From CAVYPR01 sp963770505 (GTDB taxonomy: Bacteria > Actinomycetota > Acidimicrobiia > Acidimicrobiales > RAAP-2): 64,000 nucleotides of DNA. The stretch lies in assembly GCA_963770505.1 (NCBI GenBank), contig CAVYPR010000001.1:496001-560000 (forward strand), written 5' to 3'. This document shows, piece by piece, positions 57,523 through 64,000 of this stretch; position 1 is the first letter of the stretch, and every line of letters begins with the position of its first letter. The position numbers and the translations under genes are program-made. The notes below the pieces were generated by a model. The model did no database searches. It saw nothing but the letters and a program-made list of their open reading frames with translations, and had not been told where the DNA came from.

Positions 57523-57729
57523 ATGCCCCGGACCGGCACCGTCACCGCCTTCGACACCGAGCGCGGCCTGGGCGCCGTGACCGACGACGGCGGCCACGAG
57601 CTGCCCTTCCACTGCACGGCGGTGGCCGACGGCAGCCGGCGGATCGAGGTCGGGACCAAGGTGGCCTTCACCACGGCCGCCGGCCACCTGGGGCGCCTCG
57701 AGGCGCGGGGGCTGGTGGCCATCGGCTGA
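57523..57729 (+). CDS. cold-shock-domain-like protein, 68 aa
   Basis: Length and strand pattern (GTVTAFDTERGLGAVTDDGG to VEVGTKVAFTTA-like) match a cold-shock domain, with G-x-V-x-x-F and G-x-G retained. The RNP1 motif KGFGFI is replaced by RGLGAV, removing the usual RNA-stacking aromatics. Nucleic-acid binding may be weak or altered. ATG lies one base after the hisG stop, so it is co-translated with hisG. Confidence 0.75.
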   Translation: MPRTGTVTAFDTERGLGAVTDDGGHELPFHCTAVADGSRRIEVGTKVAFTTAAGHLGRLEARGLVAIG

Positions 57730-57759
57730 CGGCCGCCGTCTGCCTGCCACACTGTCGCC

Positions 57760-58632
57760 ATGGCCAACCCCGACCTGCTCGAGCTCTCCGACGGTCGCCG
57801 CCTGGCGGTGCGGGTGAGCGGGCCCGAGGGCGGCCTCCCGCTGCTCTACCACCACGGCACGCCGGGGGCCTCGCCGCCGGTGCGGGCCCTGGAGCGGGCC
57901 GCCCACGCCCGAGGGCTCCGGCTGGTGACCACGGCCCGCCCCGGCTACGGGTCCTCGACCCGGCTGCCGGGCCGCCGCGTGGCCGACGTGGTGGCCGACA
58001 GCGCGGCGGTGCTCGACGCGCTCGGGTCGGCCGACTGCTACACGGCGGGGTGGTCGGGGGGCGGCCCCCACGCCCTGGCCTGCGCGGCGCGCCTGGAGGG
58101 CTGCCGGGCCGCGCTGGTCATCGCCGGCGTCGCCCCCTACGGCGCCGAGGGCCTCGACTGGATGGCCGGCATGGGCGAGGACAACGTGGTCGAGTTCGGC
58201 AAGGCCCTGGGGGGCGAGGACCAGCTGCGGCCCTTCCTCGAGGCCGCCCGGGAGGAGCTCGAGGGCGCCACCATCGAGGGCGTGGTGGCTTCCATGGAAT
58301 CCCTCCTGCCCGACGTGGATCGGGCGGTCATGACCGACGAGTTCGCCGAGGACCTGTTGGCCGAGATGGCCGAGGGGCTGGCGCCGGGGGTGGACGGCTG
58401 GCTCGACGACGACCTGGCCTTCGCCGAGGACTGGGGGTTCGACCTGGGCGAGGTCGCCGTGCCGACCATGCTCTGGCAGGGGTCGTCGGACCTCATGGTG
58501 CCCATCGCCCACGGCCGGTGGTTGGCCGGGCGGGTGCCGGGCACGGTGGCCCACCTCGAGGAGGGCGAGGGCCACCTCTCGATCGGCCTGGGCGCCGTCC
58601 ACCGCATGCTCGACGAGCTCGTCTCGGTGTGA
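57760..58632 (+). CDS. alpha/beta-fold hydrolase, 290 aa
   Basis: Serine hydrolase with HHGTPGA (oxyanion region), elbow GWSGGG, acid in QGSSDLMVP and His in EGEGHLS. Related in style to the hydrolase at 6549 but only distantly similar. The ATG is six bases after CACACT, a weak -10 of the leaderless type. Substrate unknown. Confidence 0.88.
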   Translation: MANPDLLELSDGRRLAVRVSGPEGGLPLLYHHGTPGASPPVRALERAAHARGLRLVTTARPGYGSSTRLPGRRVADVVADSAAVLDALGSADCYTAGWSGGGPHALACAARLEGCRAALVIAGVAPYGAEGLDWMAGMGEDNVVEFGKALGGEDQLRPFLEAAREELEGATIEGVVASMESLLPDVDRAVMTDEFAEDLLAEMAEGLAPGVDGWLDDDLAFAEDWGFDLGEVAVPTMLWQGSSDLMVPIAHGRWLAGRVPGTVAHLEEGEGHLSIGLGAVHRMLDELVSV

Positions 58633-58687
58633 TCGGTCCCGGGGGCACGGCGGGGCCGTGGCGGGCCCCGTGCGCGACCATGGCCGG

Positions 58688-59425
58688 GTGCCGCCGGACC
58701 CCTACTACCGACAAGACCTCGCCCTGGTGCACCACCGGGGCTTCGGCTTCCACGCCGAGGCCTGTGCCCCGGGCATCGTCGACCTGCTGGCCCCCGTGGC
58801 GGCGCGCCACGGCGTGGTCCTCGAGATCGGCTGCGGCTCGGGCCTGTTGACCCGGGCCCTGGTGGCCGCCGGCCACACGGTGGTGGCCACCGACGCCTCG
58901 GAGGCCATGCTCGGCCTCTGCCGAGAGCAGCTGGGCCCGACCGTCGCGCAGGTCCGACGGCTGGCCCTGCCCGACGACCCCCTCCCCACGGTCGACGCCG
59001 TGGTCGGGGTGGGCCACGCCCTCAACTACCTCGACGACGCCACTGCGGTCCGACGGGCGTTGGTGGCGTTGGCCGAGGCGCTCGCCCCAGGCGGCGTGCT
59101 GGCCGTCGACCTCTGCGACCTCGAGTGGGGAGCGGTCCGTCGGGGCCAGCCCCCCCTCGGCCGGCGCGGCCCCGACTGGGCCATCATCACCGACTTCTCC
59201 CAGCCGTCCCCCGACCGCTACGTGCGGGACATGACCGTGTTCTTGGAGAACGAGGACGGCAGCTGGCGCCGGGACGACGAACACCACGAGAACGTCCTCG
59301 TCGACACCAAGGAAGTCCCCGCCCTCCTGGCCGAGCACGGGGTCACCGCCCGGGTGCAGCCGGCCTTCGGCACCGAGAGCCTGCCGCAGGGGTTGCGGGC
59401 GGTGGTGGGGGTGAAACGGCGCTGA
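58688..59425 (+). CDS. SAM-dependent methyltransferase, 245 aa
   Basis: Class I methyltransferase: opening YYRQDLALVHHRGFGFHAEA (split), motif I VLEIGCGSGLLTRAL, VVATDASEAML, and VGVGHALNYLDD at the motif II position. Similar proteins are common in actinobacteria with unassigned substrates. GTG 58688 is preferred to 58658 because the conserved region starts directly after it. Confidence 0.85.
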   Translation: MPPDPYYRQDLALVHHRGFGFHAEACAPGIVDLLAPVAARHGVVLEIGCGSGLLTRALVAAGHTVVATDASEAMLGLCREQLGPTVAQVRRLALPDDPLPTVDAVVGVGHALNYLDDATAVRRALVALAEALAPGGVLAVDLCDLEWGAVRRGQPPLGRRGPDWAIITDFSQPSPDRYVRDMTVFLENEDGSWRRDDEHHENVLVDTKEVPALLAEHGVTARVQPAFGTESLPQGLRAVVGVKRR

Positions 59426-59460
59426 GCCTTCGTGCCCGGTGACCCGAGGGGGCCGGGGAC

Positions 59461-59880
59461 CTAGCTGCCGTTGCCGTGGGTCTGGCGCGCCTGCTCCGCC
59501 GCGCTGAGCTCGACGAAGGCCAGGCGGAGCTGGCCCAGGGCGTCGGAGAGCGACCCCCTGGCGTCGCCCAGCCGTTCACCCAGGCCGTCGACCAGCAAGC
59601 CCAGGGCGTCGATGGCCAGCTGGGCCTGGACGAGCAGGGGCGGCTGCTGGGAGAGGTAGACGGCGGCCAGCTCGAAGAGGCCGTAGCAGTGGTTGGCCAC
59701 CACCACCTCGGGTGGGGCGGAGGCCAGCTGGCGGCGGAGCTCCTCGACGTCGACCTCGGGGCCGCCGGCCTCGGGGCCCGGCGGCGGGCCCGGCGTGGGC
59801 GCCGGCCGTCCCGCCTCGTCGGCCCCGCCAGCGGGTTCCTTCTCGACCGGATGCTCACCTGAAGGGGTCCACAGGCTCAT
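59461..59880 (-). CDS. DUF1844-like protein, 139 aa
   Basis: A low-complexity Pro/Gly/Glu-rich N-terminal half precedes a helical domain (VVANHCYGLFELAAVYLSQQ, then QAQLAIDALGLLVDGLGERLG and LSDALGQLRLAFVELS). It resembles DUF1844, often encoded next to infC in actinobacteria. Function unknown. ATG start six bases after TAGGCT, divergent from infC. Confidence 0.78.
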   Translation of the reverse strand: MSLWTPSGEHPVEKEPAGGADEAGRPAPTPGPPPGPEAGGPEVDVEELRRQLASAPPEVVVANHCYGLFELAAVYLSQQPPLLVQAQLAIDALGLLVDGLGERLGDARGSLSDALGQLRLAFVELSAAEQARQTHGNGS

Positions 59881-59885
59881 GCTGC

Positions 59886-59892
59886 TAGCCTA
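59886..59892. promoter_or_regulatory. shared symmetric -10 of the DUF1844-like gene and infC
   Basis: TAGCCTA reads TAGCCT on the plus strand and TAGGCT on the minus strand. The minus reading is six bases from the DUF1844-like ATG. The plus reading would start the infC leader near 59898. Confidence 0.5.
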
Positions 59893-59897
59893 GGTCG

Positions 59898-60045
59898 ACC
59901 AGGAAGCGGGGCCGCCGTGCGGCGGGCCTCCACCCGGCCACCGTGGGTGCGCCGGGTCGATGTGGCAACGACCCGATCGGGCGTGGCTCCGCTCCAACAC
60001 ACGGCCGCGGAAGGACCGACGGCCCGATCGAGAGGAAGATGCCGC
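59898..60045 (+). promoter_or_regulatory. infC leader region
   Basis: About 150 bases of untranslated leader with the hairpin CGGGTCG (59953-59959)/CGACCCG (59969-59975). A nine-codon ORF starts at ATG 60039 and overlaps the infC start in another frame. Leaders of infC-rpmI-rplT operons commonly bind L20; no consensus can be claimed here. Confidence 0.4.
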
Positions 60046-60675
60046 ATAGTCACCGCCGCCGCACCTGAACATCGGATCAACGACCGGATCCGCGCCCGAG
60101 AGGTACGCCTCGTCGATCCCGACGGCCAGCAGCTGGGGATCAAGCCGCTTCCCGAGGCCCTCACGATCGCCCGAGGTCTCGATCTCGACCTGGTCGAGGT
60201 GGCCCCCATGGCCAACCCGCCCGTCTGCCGGATCATGGACTATGGCAAGTTCAAGTTCGACGAGGCGCAGCGGGCCAAGGAGAGCCGCCGCAAGGCCGTC
60301 CACGTCGGGATCAAGGAGATGAAGTACCGGCCGAAGATCGGCCCCGGCGACTTCGACACCAAGACCCGGCAGGTCGCCCGGTTCCTCGAAGAGGGCCACA
60401 AGGTCAAGATCACGATCATGTTCAGGGGGAGAGAGGTCTTCCACCCCGAGCTGGGCAAGCGCATCCTCGACCGGATCGCCGAGCAGACCGAGGGGTCGGC
60501 GAAGGTGGAGGCCGAGCCCCGGCTGGACGGACGGAACATGGTCATGGTGCTGGCGCCGGACAAGCGGGCCCGGCAGTCGGCGGCCTCCAAGCAGCGCAGC
60601 GAAGAGGCGGCGGCGGTGAACGGATCGGAGCCGGCCGGAGAGGCGGACCCGATGGCGTCCCCAGAGGAAGGATGA
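60046..60675 (+). CDS. infC: translation initiation factor IF-3, 209 aa, apparent ATA start
   Basis: Prevents premature subunit joining and checks initiator tRNA. RINDRIRAREVRLVDPDG, VAPMANPPVCRIMDYGKFKF split over blocks, RPKIGPGDFDTK and VKITIMFRGRE are typical. Homologues begin just before RINDRI; the only plausible start there is ATA at 60046, with AGAGGAAG about ten bases upstream. Rare start codons are known for infC elsewhere and underlie autoregulation by IF-3. The C-terminus has a 30-residue acidic extension. Confidence 0.92.
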   Translation: MVTAAAPEHRINDRIRAREVRLVDPDGQQLGIKPLPEALTIARGLDLDLVEVAPMANPPVCRIMDYGKFKFDEAQRAKESRRKAVHVGIKEMKYRPKIGPGDFDTKTRQVARFLEEGHKVKITIMFRGREVFHPELGKRILDRIAEQTEGSAKVEAEPRLDGRNMVMVLAPDKRARQSAASKQRSEEAAAVNGSEPAGEADPMASPEEG

Positions 60676-60679
60676 GCAG

Positions 60680-60874
60680 ATGCCGAAGATGAAGACGGAC
60701 CGAGGGGCCGCCAAGCGGGTGAAGGTCACCGGCACCGGGCGGCTGCGCCGCCTGCAGCAGAATCGCTCCCACCTGCTCGAGCACAAGTCCAGCGCGCGCA
60801 AGCGCCGTCTCTCGCGCGAGGAGGACTTCTCCCGGGGGGACGAGCGGCGGGCCAAGCGGATGCTCGGCCTCTAG
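60680..60874 (+). CDS. rpmI: 50S ribosomal protein L35, 64 aa
   Basis: MPKMKTDRGAAKRVKVTGTG and RRLSREEDFSRGD, with a basic C-terminus, are characteristic. It follows infC by four bases in the conserved infC-rpmI-rplT operon. Confidence 0.96.
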   Translation: MPKMKTDRGAAKRVKVTGTGRLRRLQQNRSHLLEHKSSARKRRLSREEDFSRGDERRAKRMLGL

Positions 60875-60950
60875 GCACACCGACCCCGACCGCCCCGGCT
60901 GGCTCCGAGCGGCGGTCCACCACCACCGAGGACACCAAGGAGGATCCCCC

Positions 60951-61319
60951 ATGGCCAGAGTGAAGCGCTCCGTCCACGGCCGCAAGCACCACCGCGCGGT
61001 GCTCGAGCAGGCCAAGGGCTACTACGGCAACAAGAGCCGCACCTACCGGGCCGCCAACGAGCAGCTGCTGCACTCGATGCAGTACGCCTACCGCGACCGC
61101 CGCGCCCGCAAGGGCGAGTTCCGCAAGCTGTGGATCCAGCGGATCAACGCCGCCGCCCGGCTGCACGGGATGAGCTACAGCCGCTTCATCGCCGGCCTGC
61201 ACCAGGCCGGGGTGGAGGTCGACCGCAAGGTCCTGGCCGACCTGGCCGTCACCGACGCCGACGCCTTCGCCGCGCTGGTCGAGGTGGCCGGGCAGGCGTC
61301 CCCCGCGCTGGCCGAGTAG
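60951..61319 (+). CDS. rplT: 50S ribosomal protein L20, 122 aa
   Basis: ARVKRSVHGRKHHRAVLEQA, GYYGNKSRTYRAANEQ and LWIQRINAAARLHGMSYSRF define L20, an early-assembly 23S rRNA binder. Strong AAGGAGG site eight bases before the ATG. Confidence 0.97.
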   Translation: MARVKRSVHGRKHHRAVLEQAKGYYGNKSRTYRAANEQLLHSMQYAYRDRRARKGEFRKLWIQRINAAARLHGMSYSRFIAGLHQAGVEVDRKVLADLAVTDADAFAALVEVAGQASPALAE

Positions 61320-61333
61320 CCCGGGGTCCCGCC

Positions 61334-62191
61334 CTGAGGCTGGCCTACTCGCACCAGCGGGTCCGGCGGCTGCGCCGCCTGGTGGCCAAACGCAACACCC
61401 GCTGGGCCGAGCGGGCGTTCGTGGCCGAGGGGGCCGAGCTGGTGCGCACGGCGCTGGCCGCCGGCATCCTGCCCGAGTCGCTCTACGTGGCCGCCGAGGG
61501 CGGCCACGGGGTCGCCGAGACGGCCGCCGAGGTCGAGGCGGCCGGGGTGCGCGTCTACGAGCTGGCCCCCGGGGTACTGGCCAAGGTGGCCGACACCGTC
61601 ACCCCCCAGCCGGTGATGGCCGTCTTCGCCATGGTCGACCGGGAGCTCTCCTCGCTGGCCTCCGGACGCCTGGTGGTCGTCACCGACGACGTGCGGGACC
61701 CGGGGAACGCCGGGACCCTGCTGCGCACGGCCGACGCCGCCGGGGCCGACGCCGTGGTGTTCTGCGGGGGCAGCGTCGATCCGTACAATCCCAAGACCGT
61801 GCGGTCCTCGGCCGGTTCGCTCTTCCATGTGCCGCTGGTCGTCGAGGCCGACACCGACCGGGCCCTCCTCGCCCTGGCCGACCTCGGCTACCGCCGCCTG
61901 GGGGCCGCGGTGCGCCACGGGGAGGACTACGCCGACTGCGACTGGTCGGTGCCCACCGCACTGGTGCTGGGCAACGAGGCGGCGGGGTTGCGCCCGGACC
62001 TCGCCCTCGACGGGTACGTGGCCATCCCCATGGCCGGCCGGGCGGAGTCGCTCAACGTCGGCATGGCCTGCGCGGTGCTCTGCTTCGAGGCCCTACGCCA
62101 GCGCCGGGCCGCGGAGGCAGGCGTCGCCTTCGACCCGGCGGGGCGCGGCGAGGTCCCGGGAACGGGCCCGGTGCGCCCTACGATGCCGTGA
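61334..62191 (+). CDS. TrmH/SpoU-family rRNA 2'-O-methyltransferase, about 285 aa
   Basis: SPOUT methyltransferase with an N-terminal substrate-binding domain (RWAERAFVAEGAELVRTAL) and the three SPOUT motifs: DDVRDPGNAGTLLRTADAAG, VLGNEAAGL and IPMAGRAESLNVGMA. TsnR/RlmB-like, probably acting on 23S rRNA. The conserved N-terminus begins near LRLAYSHQRVRRLRRL, where no ATG, GTG or TTG is available; a CTG at 61334 fits, while GTG 61382 would truncate it. It ends in a TGATG overlap with pheS. Confidence 0.9.
   Translation: MRLAYSHQRVRRLRRLVAKRNTRWAERAFVAEGAELVRTALAAGILPESLYVAAEGGHGVAETAAEVEAAGVRVYELAPGVLAKVADTVTPQPVMAVFAMVDRELSSLASGRLVVVTDDVRDPGNAGTLLRTADAAGADAVVFCGGSVDPYNPKTVRSSAGSLFHVPLVVEADTDRALLALADLGYRRLGAAVRHGEDYADCDWSVPTALVLGNEAAGLRPDLALDGYVAIPMAGRAESLNVGMACAVLCFEALRQRRAAEAGVAFDPAGRGEVPGTGPVRPTMP
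62179..62184 (+). promoter_or_regulatory. -10 element for pheS
   Basis: TACGAT six bases before ATG 62191, inside the end of the rRNA methyltransferase gene. Confidence 0.5.
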
Positions 62192-63225
62192 TGGACGTGG
62201 AGGGGGTCGAGCGCCAGGCGGCCGACGCGGTGGCCGCGGCCGCCTCGACCGGGGAGCTGGCCGAGGTGGAGTCCGCGGTGCTGGGCAAGCGGGGACCGCT
62301 GGCGTTGGCCCACCGCGAGCTGGGCGCGCTCGACCCCGAGGAGCGCCGCACCGCCGGCCGGGTCCTGCACGAGGCCCGGGAGCGGCTCGAGGCCCTGGTG
62401 GCCGACCGCCGGGCCCAGCTCGCCGCCGGCGAGCGACAGGCCGCGCTGGTCGCCGACCGGCTCGACCTGACCGAGACCCTGCCCCTGGTCGCCCCGGTGG
62501 GCCGGGGCCACCTGCACCTGGTCACCCAGACCCAGTACGCGCTGGAGGACACCTTCGTGGGGATGGGGTTCACCGTGGCCGAGGGGCCCGAGGCCGAGAC
62601 GGACTGGTACAACTTCGAGGCGCTCAACATCCCCCCGGCGCACCCGGCCCGCAGCATGTTCGACACCCTCTACCTCGACCTGGGCGAGCCCGAGACGGTG
62701 GTGCTGCGCACCCACACCTCGCCGGTGCAGATCCACCTCATGGAGGAGCAGCCGCTGCCCATCCACGCCGTGATCCCGGGCCGGTGCTTTCGCCGGGAGA
62801 CCCCCGACGCCCGGCACCTGGCCGTCTTCCACCAGGTGGAGGGGCTGGTCATCGACCGGGGCATCACCTTCGGCGACCTGGCCGGGACGATCGAGACCTT
62901 CACCGGGGCCTTCTTCGGACCTGAGATCCACTCGCGCCTGCGGCCCGCCTACTTCCCCTTCACCGAGCCCTCCGCCGAGTTCGAGATCACCTGCACCATC
63001 TGCCGCGGGGAGGGGTGCCGCACCTGCTCGGGCACCGGCTGGATCGAGCTCGGCGGCTGCGGCATGGTCGACCCGGCCGTCTTCGACGCCGTGGGCATCG
63101 ACCGCGACCAGTGGTCGGGGTTCGCCTTCGGGTTCGGCATCGACCGCTGCGCCCAGATGCGCCACGGCATCTCGGACATGCGGTGGCTCATCGAGAACGA
63201 CATACGCTTCTTGAGGCAGTTCTGA
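62191..63225 (+). CDS. pheS: phenylalanyl-tRNA synthetase alpha subunit, 344 aa
   Basis: Class II catalytic subunit. The N-terminal coiled-coil domain precedes TDWYNFEALNIPPAHPAR (split), LRTHTSPVQ, motif 2 GRCFRRETPDARHLAVFHQ, ELGGCGMVDP and motif 3 FGFGIDRCAQMRHGISDMR (split). ATG 62191 overlaps the previous stop. TGATG overlap with pheT. Confidence 0.97.
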   Translation: MDVEGVERQAADAVAAAASTGELAEVESAVLGKRGPLALAHRELGALDPEERRTAGRVLHEARERLEALVADRRAQLAAGERQAALVADRLDLTETLPLVAPVGRGHLHLVTQTQYALEDTFVGMGFTVAEGPEAETDWYNFEALNIPPAHPARSMFDTLYLDLGEPETVVLRTHTSPVQIHLMEEQPLPIHAVIPGRCFRRETPDARHLAVFHQVEGLVIDRGITFGDLAGTIETFTGAFFGPEIHSRLRPAYFPFTEPSAEFEITCTICRGEGCRTCSGTGWIELGGCGMVDPAVFDAVGIDRDQWSGFAFGFGIDRCAQMRHGISDMRWLIENDIRFLRQF

Positions 63226-64000
63226 TGCGCACGCCGTTGAGCTGGCTGCGCGACTACGCGCCCTTCGACGCCGAGCCGTCCGAGCTGGCGGCCGCCCTCG
63301 ACGACCTGGGGCTGGTGGTCGAGGGCGTCGAGCGGGTGGGCGAGGGGCTGGGCCAGGTGGTGGTGGCCCGGGTCGACGAGATCGCCGCCATCGAGGGCGC
63401 CGACCGCATCCGCCTGGTCACGGTGGAGGCCGGCGACGGCCCGCTCGACATCGTCTGCGGGGCCATGAACTTCGCCGTCGGCGACCTCGTGCCCCTGGCC
63501 CCGGTGGGGGCGGTCCTCCCCGGCGGGTTCGAGATCGGACGGCGCACGATGAGGGGCGTCACCTCCAACGGCATGCTGTGCTCGGGGCGCGAGCTCGAGC
63601 TCAGCGGCGACCACGACGGCCTGCTGGTGCTCACCGAGGTGGAGGGCGCCCGCCCCGGGCTCGGGGTGGCCGAGCTGCTGGGCATCGAGCCCGACGTCGT
63701 CTTCGACGTGACCGTGGAGGGCAACCGGCCCGACGCCTGGTCGGTGGTCGGGGTCGCCCGCGACCTGGCGGCCCGGCTCGGCCTGAGATTCTCGCCGCCC
63801 ACCCCGGTCCCCCCCGAGGCGGCCGGCCCGGCGGTGGGGGAGCTGGCCACGCTCGTCGTCGAGGACCCCGACCTCTGCCCGCGCTTCACGGCCCGGCTGG
63901 TGACCGGGGTGGTGGTGGGGCCCTCCCCCCGGTGGCTGGCCCGGCGGCTGGCGCTGGCGGGGATGCGGCCGATCAACAACGTGGTGGACGCCTCCAACTA
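63225..64000 (+). CDS. pheT: phenylalanyl-tRNA synthetase beta subunit, N-terminal part
   Basis: The first 258 codons are present and the gene runs off the window. Visible parts are the opening MRTPLSWLRDYAPFD, the tRNA-binding (EMAP-like) domain with IVCGAMNF, GGFEIGRRTMRGVTSNGMLCS (split) and the start of the B3/B4 editing region (VEGNRPDAWSVVGVARDLAA). The last visible residues, RPINNVVDASN, are the usual family block. Confidence 0.96.
   Translation, partial: MRTPLSWLRDYAPFDAEPSELAAALDDLGLVVEGVERVGEGLGQVVVARVDEIAAIEGADRIRLVTVEAGDGPLDIVCGAMNFAVGDLVPLAPVGAVLPGGFEIGRRTMRGVTSNGMLCSGRELELSGDHDGLLVLTEVEGARPGLGVAELLGIEPDVVFDVTVEGNRPDAWSVVGVARDLAARLGLRFSPPTPVPPEAAGPAVGELATLVVEDPDLCPRFTARLVTGVVVGPSPRWLARRLALAGMRPINNVVDASN

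Overview
The window is a high-GC, gene-dense chromosomal segment from an actinobacterium. Actinobacterial integration host factor (mihF), a PyrR-led pyrimidine operon, NfuA, a menaquinone cluster and the order mihF-rpoZ-coaBC-metK-priA-def-fmt-rpe-rib point to Actinomycetota. The sparse Shine-Dalgarno sites and short IF3 N-terminus are compatible with the Acidimicrobiia, but that class assignment is an inference. I saw no rRNA, tRNA, CRISPR array, insertion sequence, prophage or conjugative gene; this is core chromosome with small accessory insertions.

Layout. 1-2.2 kb: 3' end of dnaE. 2.3-9.6 kb: accessory metabolism (a YyaL/DUF255 protein, an SDR, an alpha/beta hydrolase), a tandem pair of small secreted proteins and an ArsC-like protein. 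9.6-16.8 kb: methyltransferase, a TetR regulator divergent from a DrrAB-type ABC exporter, and a MacB/FtsX-type ABC system. 16.8-23.7 kb: menaquinone genes menE, menB, menA, menH, menD, then a carotenoid oxygenase. 23.7-30.8 kb: tyrS, two exported proteins (one an LCP cell-wall ligase), small zinc-ribbon and Cys-rich proteins, nfuA and a prepilin-type peptidase. 30.8-57.7 kb: a long co-directional series: aroC-aroK-aroB-aroQ-pepQ-efp-nusB, pyrR-pyrB-pyrC-carA-carB-pyrD-pyrF, mihF-rpoZ-coaBC-metK-priA-def-fmt, rpe-ribD-ribBA-ribH-hisG. 57.7-64 kb: hydrolase, methyltransferase, infC-rpmI-rplT, an rRNA methyltransferase, pheS and the start of pheT. Neighbouring genes are often joined by GTGA, ATGA, TGATG or TAGTG overlaps.

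Two points matter for any reader. First, about thirty single-base indels interrupt conserved genes, nearly all between 31.7 and 48.5 kb plus a small cluster at 18.6-18.9 kb. Nearly all can be placed at third codon positions, where either two alternative wobble bases are both present or the wobble base is missing. This looks like unresolved strain variation in a metagenome consensus, so I annotate these genes as real with corrected lengths rather than as pseudogenes. Second, about twenty starts are preceded by TANNNT with only 6-8 bases between it and the start codon. This is the signature of leaderless transcripts, and in two places divergent genes share one symmetric -10 heptamer.

Other signals without a ready explanation: threonine ACA codons concentrated in exported proteins; a well-structured leader RNA before a 69-residue zinc-ribbon gene; a riboflavin operon without riboflavin synthase whose sigma-A-like promoter carries a palindrome in its spacer; a PyrR-binding loop before pyrR; an apparent ATA start for infC; and the absence of gmk and rsmB from their usual places.
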